Shown here: positions 33,305 to 43,495 of the stretch, in pieces
Layout of the letters: each line of letters begins with the position of its first letter
Numbering within the stretch: position 1 is the first letter of the stretch
DNA from: Myxocyprinus asiaticus
Lineage: Eukaryota > Chordata > Actinopteri > Cypriniformes > Catostomidae
Direction of reading: 5' to 3'
Length of the DNA stretch: 64,000 bases
NCBI RefSeq assembly: GCF_019703515.2
Contig: NC_059349.1
Location: 24,772,744-24,836,743, forward strand
The notes under the pieces: generated by a model
What the model was told of the DNA's origin: nothing
The model's database searches: none
What the model saw: the letters and a program-made list of their open reading frames with translations, nothing else
Position numbers and translations under genes: made by a program

Positions 33305-34187
33305 TAATATGCACAAGACAAAGAGCATTGAGACTGAACTATATAAGCTACCAATCAAGCATAACAAGAAACAGGTGTGGCCAATATAAAAAAAATCATG
33401 TCAACATCCAACAAATATAATTTTAGTCAAGCATGCTAGCTATTGCTAGATATTTTCCACTCATATATTTAAATATCAAAAAGTCACTTTAACAGAAAAC
33501 CCTCTTCTAACATGTCTACCATGACTCATTATGATCATAATCATAATCATCATAATCATAATCAAGATCAATTCAGTTTTCTTTTTAGTAGCCTATGCAA
33601 GCAAGTTTCACAATAGCTCAAGCATTATATACTGTATTTAGAGTTTGAAATATTATAAGCTTTACAGTTAAAAATATATATTCTTTTGCTTTTAAATGAT
33701 GAATGATGTTTTGAATAATGTCTTTTGGGATGAGGAGACTCTTTAATAGTCTTACAAAACCATTTGCTTCTTATTTTCCGATGCATGTTTCAACACTTTT
33801 TTCTTGCATTTAGTCATAAATGTTTAAAGAAGTCTCCAACCCCTCTTCTCTCATACAATCCAAATAGGGTTGAAAGAACCAATTGCCTCATGTCAGTGGA
33901 ATGCAGAAATGTGCTGTGTGTACTTTATGGCTCAATTGACAATGCAAAGAAAGTATGCTTGAACCTCCCAGCATTCCAGAAATAACATACATGAGCAAGG
34001 AGCAATTAATAATGGAAAAACGTTATAATTAATAATGTAAAATTAGTCAATGAATTAATTGACAAAGGCAATGTGTTATCTGCACTGCATATCGTTATTA
34101 AGTATACGTATAGAACAAATATAGGTGTTGTTTTGCTGAAGTAGAAGATATTTTGATATGTAGACATAGTGGAGTAGGGGGCATGAG
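33305..34187. other. No gene recognised
   Basis: AT-rich sequence with a short ATAATCATA-type repeat at 33533-33565. No LTR or pol sequence follows the Gag-like ORF. Confidence 0.55.
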
Positions 34188-34190
34188 AAC

Positions 34191-34470
34191 ATCATGGTTA
34201 CTTGTGTAACCTCCGTTCCCTGATGGAGGGAACGAGACATTGTTTCGATGTAGTGACACTAGGGGTCACTCTTGGGAGCCCGAGACACCTCTGGTCTTTG
34301 ATAAGAGGCCAATGAAAATTGGCGAGTGGTATTTGCATGCCACTCCCCCGGACATACGGGTATAAAAGGAGCTGGTATGCAACCACTCATTCAGGTTTTA
34401 TGCTGAGGAGCCGATATAAGGTCCGGCCATTTCAGCGGGTAGTTCAGCGTTGCGGCAGGAGGGACACAAC
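34191..34470 (-). repeat. 3' terminal repeat of DIRS copy C with antisense TATA
   Basis: 34230-34400 is an inverted copy of 39600-39770 (shared GTGACACTAGGGGTCACTCT, GCATGCCACTCCCCCGGACA and TATAAAAGGAGCTGGTATGC). The TATA motif at 34360 faces away from the element body on the plus strand. Confidence 0.8.
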
Positions 34471-34472
34471 GT

Positions 34473-34570
34473 CTCGTTCCCTCCATCAGGGAACGGAGGT
34501 TACACAAGTAACCATGATGTTCCCTATCTGTCACTCACTCGACGTTATGTCGATGTAGTGACACTAGGGG
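34473..34570 (-). repeat. Internal complementary region of DIRS copy C (circle-junction copy)
   Basis: On the plus strand the inverse of the 3' border (GGTTACACAAGTAACCATGAT) is followed by GTT (34519-34521) and then CCCTATCTGTCACTCAC, the 5' border. This is the sequence expected if the two element ends were joined head to tail through GTT. Confidence 0.85.
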
Positions 34571-35329
34571 TCCCTATTCGAAATGCCACAACTCTCTGAA
34601 CTGTGTTACGTGAACTGGCGGTGTGTGGTGGGCAGACTACTGTGTGCCTCATAGCCAGCACACCAGGTCGATACGTAACCTCCCCCAACATAGTTATGAG
34701 TGTCGAACGGCCCTTTTTGGGGACAAGTCGACTACCCAAAAGACAGAGACAGGCTTAACCCAGTCGTGGCCTCTTTTCCCCTTCTTTTTTTCCACTCCCT
34801 AAAAAAGAAGGGGGATTATCCGACTGGGCCGCCAGGTCTAGTCGGGGGTGTCCCTCCCAAGGGGAAGACACCGAGGAGACCACACCTTGCCCAAAGAGAG
34901 GGGGGGATATTTAAGTGGAAAATACATCACATGGTCTTTCCAACCATGTGGAGAGTCTTCAAGGTAGATCCTGCCCAATGGGGGAGGAGTTACTACAAAC
35001 ATGGAGACTGGGGCAGAGGGGCTCTGCCCAAGGAAGATGCAGTTTGCCAACAGGGAAACGAACTAGCAGAAGATATATATCACATGGGGTTAGCCTTACA
35101 GGGAACCACCACATGCGGAGCACCTACCCCAGAAAAGGACTCTTAATTAGCACGTGTACTGGGCCGGCAGCAAGTCTCTCCGAAAACTCGACTGCCACAG
35201 GGCTCGGAGGAAGTCAACCAGGGAACAAAGTTTGTGAACACTACTGGGAATTAATGGCACACGTCTTCAGATCCAAGGGAGGTGGAAGGCGCTATGTGCA
35301 AGCGATACACCCGGCCAGCTATCCCGGGC
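34571..35329 (-). other. 3' non-coding region of DIRS copy C
   Basis: Lies between the recombinase end and the internal complementary region; similar sequence occurs in A (19940-20650) and D (42720-43495). Plus-strand ORFs here (34700-35493) are shadows. Confidence 0.6.
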
Positions 35330-36237
35330 TTATCCGCTTGTGTTGCGTGCCACTACCTGGGATGAAACCGGTTCCACCCAGAGGTTGTAGAACCTTGCAC
35401 AGGTGTTGGGTGTTGCCCAGCCCACTGCTCTACAAATGTCTGTTAGAGAGGCACCCCTGGCCAGGGCCCAGGGAGCAGTTACACTCCTGGTAGAATGGGC
35501 TTGTAGCCCTACCGGGGGCAGCATGTCCTAGATGACATATGCCATAGTTATGGGGTCAATGAGCCAGTGGGCAATCCTCTACTTGGAGACAGTGCTTCCT
35601 TTCCGCTGTGTACCAAAGCAGACAAAGAGCTGCTCAGAGATTCTAAAGCTCTGCGTGCGATCCAAATAGATACGTAAAGCACGCACCGGACACAGTGATG
35701 ACAGGGCTGGGTCTGCCTCCTCCTGGGGCAGCGCTTGCAGGTTCACCACCTGGTCCCTAAAGGGGTGGTGGGAACCTTGGGCACATAGCCCGGTCAGGGT
35801 CTCAGGATCACGTGAGAGTAACCTGGACCGAACTCCAGGCACGTTTCACTGACAGAGAACGCTTGCAGGTCACCTACCCTCTTGATGGAAGTGAGCGCAG
35901 TCAGGAGGGCAGTCTTCAAGGAGAGTGCCTTAAGCTCGGCTGACTGCAAAGGTTCAAAGGGGGCTCTCTGTAGACCCTGGAGAACTACAGAGAGGTCCGA
36001 TGAGGGAACGAGGCATGGTCTGGAGGGATTCAGCCTCCTGGCGCCTCTTAGGAACCTGATGATCAAGTCGTGCTTCCCTAAGGACTTATCGTCGACTGCG
36101 TCATGGTGTGCTGCTATGGCGGCAACATACACCTTCAAGGTGGAAGGGGACAGCCTCCCTTCCAACCTTTCCTGCAGGAAGGAAAGCACTGATCCGACTG
36201 CGCATCTCTGGGGTCTTCCCGACGGGAAGAACACCAC
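35330..36237 (-). pseudogene. DIRS tyrosine recombinase (copy C), frameshifted
   Basis: 36237-35794 carries the core-binding part (QRCAVGSVLSFLQERLEGRL, SPSTLKVYVAAIAAHH, VPSSDLSVVLQGLQ) and the first catalytic Arg (TSIKRVGDL). After a frameshift near 35800 come 35842-35579 (NLQALPQEEADPALS, EQLFVCFGTQRKG) and, after a stop, 35524-35330 with AHSTRS and WATPNTCARFYNL (Tyr nucleophile). All catalytic residues are still readable, but no single frame joins them. Confidence 0.88.
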
Positions 36238-36299
36238 TTAGCGAACAGACACCACTTAAAGGCATACAGGCGCCTTTCTCGAGGGGGCCCTAGCCTGAC

Positions 36300-37130
36300 T
36301 GATTGTGTCTACCACCGCAGGTCTGGGCGCGGGTGCCAGATGGTGCCCTGTCCCTGAGTAAGAAGGTCCTTCCTCAGGGGAATTCGCCAGGGGGGAGCTG
36401 TCGCAAGGAGCATGAGGTTCGAGCACCACGTCTGGGTGGGCCAGTAGGGTGCTACCAGGACGACCTGCTCCTCATCCTCCCTGAACTTGCACAGAGTCTG
36501 TGCAAGCAGGCTCACTGGGGGAAATGCATATTTGTGCATGCCAGGGGGCCAGCTGTGTGCCAGCGTGTCTATGCTGAGGGGGGCCTCGGTCAGGACGTAC
36601 CAGAGCGGGCAGTGGGGAGGACTCTTGGGAGGTGAAAAGGTGCACCTGTGCCTGTCGAATCGACTCCAAATCAGCTGGACCACCTGAGGGTGGAGTCTCC
36701 ACTCTCCCCTGAGGGTAACCTGTCGTGACAGTGCGTCTGCTGTAGTGTTGAGGTTGCCCGGGATGTGAGTGGCTTGCAGTGACTTGAAGTGCTGCTGACT
36801 CTAGAGGAGGAGACGGTGGGCGAGTTGTGATATACAACGAGAGCGCAGACCACCTTGGCGGTTGACATATGCTACTGTTGTCGTGTTGTCTGTCTGAACT
36901 AACATGTGCTTGCCCTGGATCAATGGCCGAAACCTCCGCAGGGCGAGCAGAATTGCCAACAACTCGAGGCAGTTGATGTGCCAATGCAGTCATGGACCCG
37001 TCCAGAGGCCGGCAGCTGTGTGCCCATTGCAAATAGCGCCCCAGCCCGTTTTGGAGGCATCTGTCATGACCATGACGTGCCTGGAGACCAGTTCTAGAGG
37101 AACACCTGCCCGTAGAAATGAGAGGTCAGT
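36300..37130 (-). pseudogene. DIRS RNase H and following region (copy C)
   Basis: The start of RNase H is visible at the end of the RT frame (VMTDASKTGWGAI, with the first Asp). Later pieces in other frames read TDNTTVAYVNRQGG, HIPGNLNTTADALSR (the conserved N-x-x-AD-x-LSR end) and, at 36683-36309, GMHKYAFPPVSLLAQTLCKF and VVLVAPYWPTQTW, which are typical of the DIRS pol C-terminus. Multiple frameshifts. Confidence 0.8.
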
Positions 37131-38000
37131 CCAAGGGCTGAAAAGACGATGACAGACCGGCGTGATGACCACGCGACATGTCTCGTGGTGCCATGCCCAT
37201 CTCGGGACTCGAGTCTGGAGCCAGTGCTGAAGCGGCCTCATATGCATCAACCTGAATGGGGTGGCCACCACCGAGGATGCCATATGCCCCAGGAGCCTCT
37301 GAAAAAGTTTCAGTGGAACCGCTGTTTTCTGTTTGAACGCCTTCAAACAGGCCAGCACCGACTGGGTGCGCTCGTTCGTAAGGCGCGCCATCAAGGAGAC
37401 TGAGTCCAACTCCAAACCGAGAAAAGAGATGCTCTGAACCAGCCCTAGTCGGCTGAGGTGTGAGATCACCAGGTCCCTGTGTGGGCACAACATGTCTCAA
37501 TAATGAGCTAGGATTAGCCAGTCATCGAGGTAGTTGAGAATGCTAATGCCCACCTCCCTTAACAGGCAAAGGCCAGCCTCTGCGACCTTCGTAAAGATGC
37601 AAGGAGACAGGGACAGGCCGAAAGGGAGGACTTTGTACTGATACGCCTGACTCTCGGACGCAAACCGCAGGAAGGGTCTGTGTCGAGGAAGGATCGAGAC
37701 GTGGAAGTACGCATCCTTCAGGTCTACTGCCACGAATCAATCTTGATGCCGGACGCTCGCCAGAATGCGTCTTTGCATCAGCATCTTGAATGGGAGTCTG
37801 TGTAAAGCCCGGTTCAGAACTCACAGGTCCAAGATTGGCCGCAACCCACCGCCTTTTTTCGGTACGATGAAGTAGGGGCTGAAAAACCCCTTCTTCATCT
37901 CAGCTGGAGGGACAGGTTCTATCGTGCACTTCCGTAGGAGTGTAGCGATCTCCGTGCAAGGTAGCAGCATTTTCGTCCTTCACCAAGGTGAAGTGGACCC
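36990..38000 (-). pseudogene. DIRS reverse transcriptase (copy C), with in-frame stops
   Basis: In one frame from about 37960: KKGFFSPYFIVPKK, RVLNRALHRLPFKML, AVDLKDAYFHVSI (motif A, Asp), VLPFGLSLSPCIF (motif B), ISILNYLDDWLILAH (motif C, YxDD) and LGLVQSISFLGLELD. A TGA interrupts just before AVDLKD (probably TGG before), and another TGA at 37497-37499 follows LILAHY (consistent with CGA to TGA decay). All catalytic motifs are otherwise present. Confidence 0.88.
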
Positions 38001-38519
38001 CGCTGAACCTGGGCGGATGCCCGGCGAAGTGAATCGCGCAGCCGAGTCGGACGGTCCGGACCAGCCCTCGCGACGTATTGGAAAGTGCAAGCCATGCGTC
38101 CAAGTTCCGCGCAAGGGGGACCAAAGGGACAACATCATCGGACGTACCGGCAGGTGGGGCCTCGCGGCAGGGTGGAGCTCGAGGTGCCACACCACGTCAT
38201 GGCCGTGCTGAGTCTAAGGACATCGAAGCACTTACCTGGCTCCTTGTGAACACCCCTGGAACAGCCTGGGACAGGGGAGGAAGAGGCCTGTCCTCGTGAC
38301 CCGTGGAGACTGTCACATAGGGGGCAGATTTGTGCCACAGCTGGGCGCTCAGGGGCGGGAGACCAAATAGAGTGGTGGACAGTGGTCGTGATGACGGCCG
38401 TGCACACCGGACACGTGACCCAGGGAACAAGGAAACTGCTCTTGCTGAGCTCTTGAGTACTGCAGCCACTTGGGCATGCAGCGCAATTAAATGCAAAAGG
38501 TAACAAAAAGATGGAGAGA

Positions 38520-39403
38520 TCTGCTTACCAGCTCCAGAGCAGCAGGTTTCGTTGTCCCTGGGTCGCCCGTCTCAAGGGCGCTTTGAAGCCTTTCACGGGT
38601 TCTGGGTGGCCGCGAGACGGGTGGTGGGGCCGGGCCGAAGGAGCGGACTGTGGCGGAGCCGGTGCAGTCACCACAGGGGGACGCCCTTGGCGATGAGTAG
38701 ACAGGATGTGGGATCTTGAGCCGCGCCGGGGCAGGATATGCAGCTCTTCATGCACTTCCGGGAAGAAAGGAACGAGGGCGGGGTGTGGCTTTGAGCGGCG
38801 CTGAGAGCCCAGGAACCAATTCAGGGAAGAGCAGTGAGTTCCACTCTAGCCGACGCTCATGGCTGCCCGGGAAAGCATGTCGTCATCTCCGCGTCAACCT
38901 GTGACTGGGCAATCGTCCCCGAAGGGAGGTGCCCAGCTGAGGCTTCCGACTGGACGAGCCCGCTCTCCGATGCTGCGCTCGAGAGCTCATCACTTTCGCG
39001 GGCTCCGAATAAGAGGTCGAATTCACCATGAGACGAGCCGGCGGACTCATCCGGAAGCCGATCGGGGCAGACGAGCATGCTGGGGAATGGGAGGTCCACG
39101 GGGGGGGTACCCGGCGGAGGCAGTCCCATTGGGGTCCCCAAATCACCCCCAGAGCTAGCCACGCTGGCCTCATACCCATGGGTAAAAGGACCGAGCCGGG
39201 GAGCCTCTGGGGTGGCTTGTTTTCTTACGAAGGCTAGCTGTGACCGCAACGTTGCCATGGACATATCCTCGCAATGAGAACATGACCATCCACAAACGCT
39301 GTCTCCGCGTGAGCAGTGCCCAGACACGAAGACAGTGATCGTGACCGTCAGAAGGCGAGAGATAATGAGCGCAACCAGGAATAACACACAATCGGAAAAG
39401 CAT
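38520..39403 (-). pseudogene. DIRS Gag-like ORF1 (copy C), frameshifted
   Basis: The N-terminus MLFRLCVIPGCAHYLSPSDG (39403) is followed by a frame change to CGWSCSHCEDMSMATLRSQL and a long acidic/Ser-rich stretch (38857-39387, residues ~95-160). Cys pairs near the N-terminus match copies B and D. A Gly/Pro/Arg-rich piece continues to 38525. Confidence 0.7.
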
Positions 39404-39589
39404 CTTTAGAAAGACGCATCTTTAAAAAGACATTCCGTGTGTGCCGCTCTTTTAGAGAAATATACTCTTTTATTTCTGCAGAAGCGCCCAGGGGCATTCT
39501 CTGCAGTGCACCAGTGCAGAGGGGGGAGAAGCCGCTGAAATGCGCCGTCAGATCCAGCAGAGGTGAATGAACAGTAGTATTCAGCTCAG

Positions 39590-39795
39590 TGAGCATGACC
39601 GTTCGGCTCCAAAGAGAAAATCTGAACGGTTGCATACCAGCTCCTTTTATACCCGTATGTCCGGGGGAGTGGCATGCAAATACCACTCGCCAATTTTCAT
39701 TGGCCTTTTATCAAAGACCAGAGGTGTCTCGGGCTCCCAAGAGTGACCCCTAGTGTCACTACATCAACACAACGTCGAGTGAGTGACAGATAGGG
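39590..39795 (-). promoter_or_regulatory. 5' terminal repeat and promoter of DIRS copy C
   Basis: On the minus strand it starts CCCTATCTGTCACTCACTCG and contains TATAAAAGGAGCTGG (39641-39655) about 140 bp inside the border. The leader then runs to the Gag-like ATG at 39403. Confidence 0.7.
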
Positions 39796-39798
39796 AAC

Positions 39799-40346
39799 TC
39801 ATAATCTGCACCACTACAAGCAACACACTCTAATTAGGAAACGTCAGTCTAGTGACTTTTACCCATGCACCAGCAAAACATAGTTCTTATTCTGTTTCAA
39901 CTTGTTTGGGAGGATTCCGTTTACCCAAGGATACACTTTTAGTGGTAGTTCACCCAAAAATTAAAATTCTGCCATTTTTGTCAAATTCTGCATTTTTTTT
40001 TATGTTGTTCTAAATGTTTATGTCTTTCTGTCTTCTGTAGAACACAAAATAAATAAAGGATATCTGAGCTGCTCTTTTTTATACAGTGAAAATGGACATT
40101 GATGACACTGATTTTAATCTTCAGAAATGTCAAAATGCACACAAGTTCCATAAAGGTAGTCCATATAACTTTTGTGTTATATTTTAAGTCTTCAGAAGCC
40201 ATACAATTGCTTTGTGTGTGGAGAAAACTGAAATTTAAGTCATTATTCCCTGAAAATCTTTCCGTCCACCATCGCTCTCAAAACTCATTCATGCTCATTC
40301 ACACATTCAAACCTGCTGCCTCAAGACGTGTCAACATGATCACACA
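39799..40346. mobile_element. Left half of an F1-type foldback element plus flank
   Basis: 39945-40260 begins TAGTTCACCCAAAAATTAAA and contains TGTCTTTCTGTCTTCTGTAG and GTCTTCAGAAGCCATACAAT, as in F1 left arms. No right arm follows before the hAT-like element at 40347. Confidence 0.6.
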
Positions 40347-41102
40347 TAAGCCTGTTGCGATTATTTAATAATCGTCTGATCGTGGTTATTTGCGGTTATT
40401 ATTGTGCACTTCAAATCACATTTTACGATTCAAATAAGGGAATTTTAAGCGAATATGCCATGAATGGCATTTATGTGTCTCATTTTCTAATGTTATTGCA
40501 TGTGAGCATTCCAAATGAACTCTGACCGACACGCACTCAGGGAAGCTCCTGAAGAGTGTGTGAAGATTAATCGTTTCTGAAGTGCTCTGATGCATGCACC
40601 GTCTGTAATGCACTGTAACGCACTCAACAAGCCACATGATAAGATGCACAGATTGATGGTCTCAGACGCGGAGGCAACTGAGATTCATCATCCACCACCC
40701 GCATTGAGGCGTGTCACTACACCACCACGAGGACCTAGAGCGCATTGGGAATTGGCATACCAAATTGGGGAGAAAAAGGGGAGAAAATCCCCCCCCCCAA
40801 AAAAGAGAGATACATTTAAAAGTTTGTAAAGCCTTAAAGGAAATCATATATCCCTATTTTATTATATGATTCCATGTTAAATATGAATAAATGACTTCTT
40901 AAGGTGTATGAAGCACACATACTCCTTAAGAATTATGGCAATTTGTATGACAATTAATATATTGTCATTATCGTTAAAGCCCTAAACAGACAATTAATAG
41001 CCATAATTGTCAAAGCTCTAAAACAGACAATTAATCGTTATAATTGCAATTATTTGTTCAACAAGTAATTGTCAGCCAAGTTTCATAATCATGACAGCCC
41101 TA
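40347..41102. mobile_element. hAT-like non-autonomous element with 8-bp target duplication
   Basis: Ends TAAGCCTGTTGCGATTAT and (inverse) TTAGGGCTGTCATGATTAT form terminal inverted repeats. ATCACACA flanks both sides (40339-40346 and 41103-41110). A SINE fragment sits inside. Confidence 0.8.
40595..40815 (+). mobile_element. 5'-truncated SINE fragment inside the hAT-like element
   Basis: Matches the inverse of 45160-45330 (CACATGATAAGATGCACAGA-like, GTCTCAGACGCGGAGGCAAC, CCAAATTGGGGAGAAAAAG). The tRNA head is missing, and the 3' end is a C-rich then A-rich run. Confidence 0.75.
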
Positions 41103-42180
41103 ATCACACAGGAATTTGAATGTTCCAGTACCCTGATATCAAACCCGATTCGGCCAAGTTACTAACAAGTGTCTTCTCCCATCAGACATCTTTGCATCAG
41201 TTTAAACGTGTTTACTTTTTCCTGTGGTGCGACTCATAGCATGTTGCACGAGCAGCCTCAGAGACACGGGTTCTGGTCCTACGGATACCAGGAATTAATT
41301 ATGTTCACATATTCAAAAATGAACGCGATTCAGAGGTTACATTTTGTCTATAAGATTACATTTTTACTCCACTGATGGTTAGGTTTAGGGTTGGGGTTTG
41401 GGTAAAAGCATATGGAAATATGCATTCCTCTCAATGTATTACAGAACTTGCAACTGAAAACAACTTGCTGCCTATCAATCATTTTGCGCATTCTCATAGT
41501 GTTGTCGTTGCAGCAAATTATTGACGCTTAATGCCATATTCTGATTTACAATTTGTCAGTTGAGAACGCTATTTCACTATTGTTATGTTTGACATGGGGA
41601 ACAAGATTTGTGTCGGTTTCAATGGTATCGGTGCGGTGGAAAGAGGGGGTGTGGCTAAATCATTGGCTCAGTCTCGTGGAAGTTAGAATGGCTAAAACTG
41701 CTTACAGCACCTTTAATCATCATAATTGCAATTATTTGCTTGACAAGTAACTGTCAGCCAAATTTCATAATCGTGACAGCCCTAATCACACTGGAATTCG
41801 AAATGTTGCTACAGAATGTTCCAGTACCCTGATATCAAACCCAATTCGGCCAAATTACTAACAAGTGTTTTCTCCCATCAGACATTGTTGCATCAATTCA
41901 AATGTGTTTATTTTTTCCTGTGGTGCGATTGATAGCGTGTTGTACGAGCAGCAACAGAGATACGGGTTCTGGTCCTACGGAAACCAGGAAGTAATCACGT
42001 TCACATTTTCAATAATGAACGCGATTCAGAGTTATATTTTTCCTCTAAGATTATATTTTTACTTCACTGGTGGTTAGGTTTATGGTTGGGGTTTGGGTAA
42101 GGGAGTATAGTTAATAACATATGCATTCCTCTTCACTGTATTACATAATTTACAACTAAAAACAACTTGCTTTACAACTC
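41030..42180. repeat. Direct tandem duplication, ~682-bp offset
   Basis: 41030-41470 and 41711-42180 are diverged copies (shared CCAGTACCCTGATATCAAAC, GGGTTCTGGTCCTACGGA, GGTTAGGTTTAxGGTTGGGG). Both include the right arm of the hAT-like element (AATTGCAATTATTTG at 41042 and 41724), so the duplication happened after that insertion. The 41471-41710 spacer ends in GGCTAAAACTGCTTACAGCA. Confidence 0.8.
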
Positions 42181-42546
42181 ACTTTTTGCACCACTCTGTG
42201 AACATTTAACCTGGAAACTGGAGCTCATCCATGCACATAATGTTCAACAACACATCCAGCTTTGGCCACTAGGGGCAGTGCTTTGAATTTCGATAAGCAC
42301 CGACCAATTTCAGCTTAAGAAATTTCAACCTACTATTGTATAATTCATAGTGAGATCAGTGGTCGTGGTAGGTTTGATGTCAATGATGTCACATGCAAAA
42401 TTTTGCTCTTTTCCTCACACAAATCTACCGTATGGCATCAGATGACTTGGAATGAAGTGCATGAGTTGTAAGGACTACTTTTATGATGCTTTTTATAAAC
42501 ATTTTGTATATAATTATTGTGAGTGTATTGAGCGCTTAACATAGAA
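42181..42546. other. Flank with similarity to 48480-48580 (inverse)
   Basis: Sequence near 42235-42280 (CACATCCAGCTTTGGCCACT, GGGGCAGTG) corresponds in reverse to 48515-48575. No gene. Confidence 0.4.
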
Positions 42547-43495
42547 AACATCTTGGTTACTGATGTAACCTCTGTTCCCTGATGGAGGGAACGAGAAGTT
42601 GTGTCGATGTAGTGACACTAGGGGTTCAAACTAGGAGGGACACAACATCTCGTTCCCTCCATCAGGGAACAGAGGTTACATCAGTAACCAAGACGTTCCC
42701 TGTCTGTCACTCACTCGAAGTTGTGTTGATGTAGTGACACTAGGGTTCCTATAGGAAACGCCTCAGGCGCTGAACCGTGTCATGAGGTACGGAAGAGTGG
42801 ACACAGGCAAGCTGCTGCATGCCTCGCAGTGAGCGCTCAACCACGTTGTGACCTTCCAGCGAGTTAGGTATGTTGTCTCCCTAGTCCCATTAAGGGGGGA
42901 GGAGGCACTTACCCAAGGAGGCTACTGGCGGAGCCTTACCTGATTGCTGTTAAGCAATTTCCACTGAGCACTTTCTAGAATAGAACTTGAAAGTGCTCTT
43001 CCCTCTCCAGGAGGGAGGGCACTATGGAGACCACATCCTACCAGAGGAAGGATAACATGTGGAGAATACCTCACATGGACTTACCAATGGGGAAGTTCAC
43101 ATATGGAATGATACCACCAGAGGACTCTATCTACAGAGAGGGTACGCAGCAACAGTGGCTGAGGTGGAGAAAGCTCTGGTGAAGGGAAACACAGGGTTCA
43201 CCTACAGGGAAACCGAACAGTGGAAACTCATCATACGGGATTACCAAGGGGAATCACCATGTATGGAGCACTGAGCCCGAGCACACAGGCTCACCGGAAA
43301 AGGGGCATACCACGAGTACTGGGCCTGGTGCCATAACTCCTCTGCCAAGTTCGTCACCGAACAGTGCTTAAGAATTTAAGAGGTGTCCTGGGTTCACTGG
43401 ATATGGGGATCTGTTGTGAACAAAAGGTGCACATTATCACCTTTGAAAAAGGGGAAAGGTGTAATGCAAGCGGTACACCCAACCGGCCATCCAGC

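Larger units (their letters stand above)
34191..39795 (-). mobile_element. DIRS retrotransposon copy C, full-length structure, decayed coding
   Basis: AAC trinucleotides border both ends (34188-34190 and 39796-39798). Read on the minus strand from 39795: terminal repeat with TATA box, Gag-like ORF, RT, RNase H, tyrosine recombinase, 3' non-coding region, internal complementary region (34473-34570) and 3' terminal repeat. At 5.6 kb this is the usual size for DIRS elements. Stops and frameshifts show it is inactive. Confidence 0.9.

Noticed and set aside
32398..33354. 318-codon minus-strand ORF opposite the Gag-like gene
   Set aside because: It mirrors the 39-bp repeat; the plus-strand frame has the Gag-like start and LTR context, so the minus frame is a shadow.
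36487..39277. Plus-strand ORFs of 60-120 codons over DIRS copy C
   Set aside because: Antisense to recognised RT, RNase H and Gag regions.
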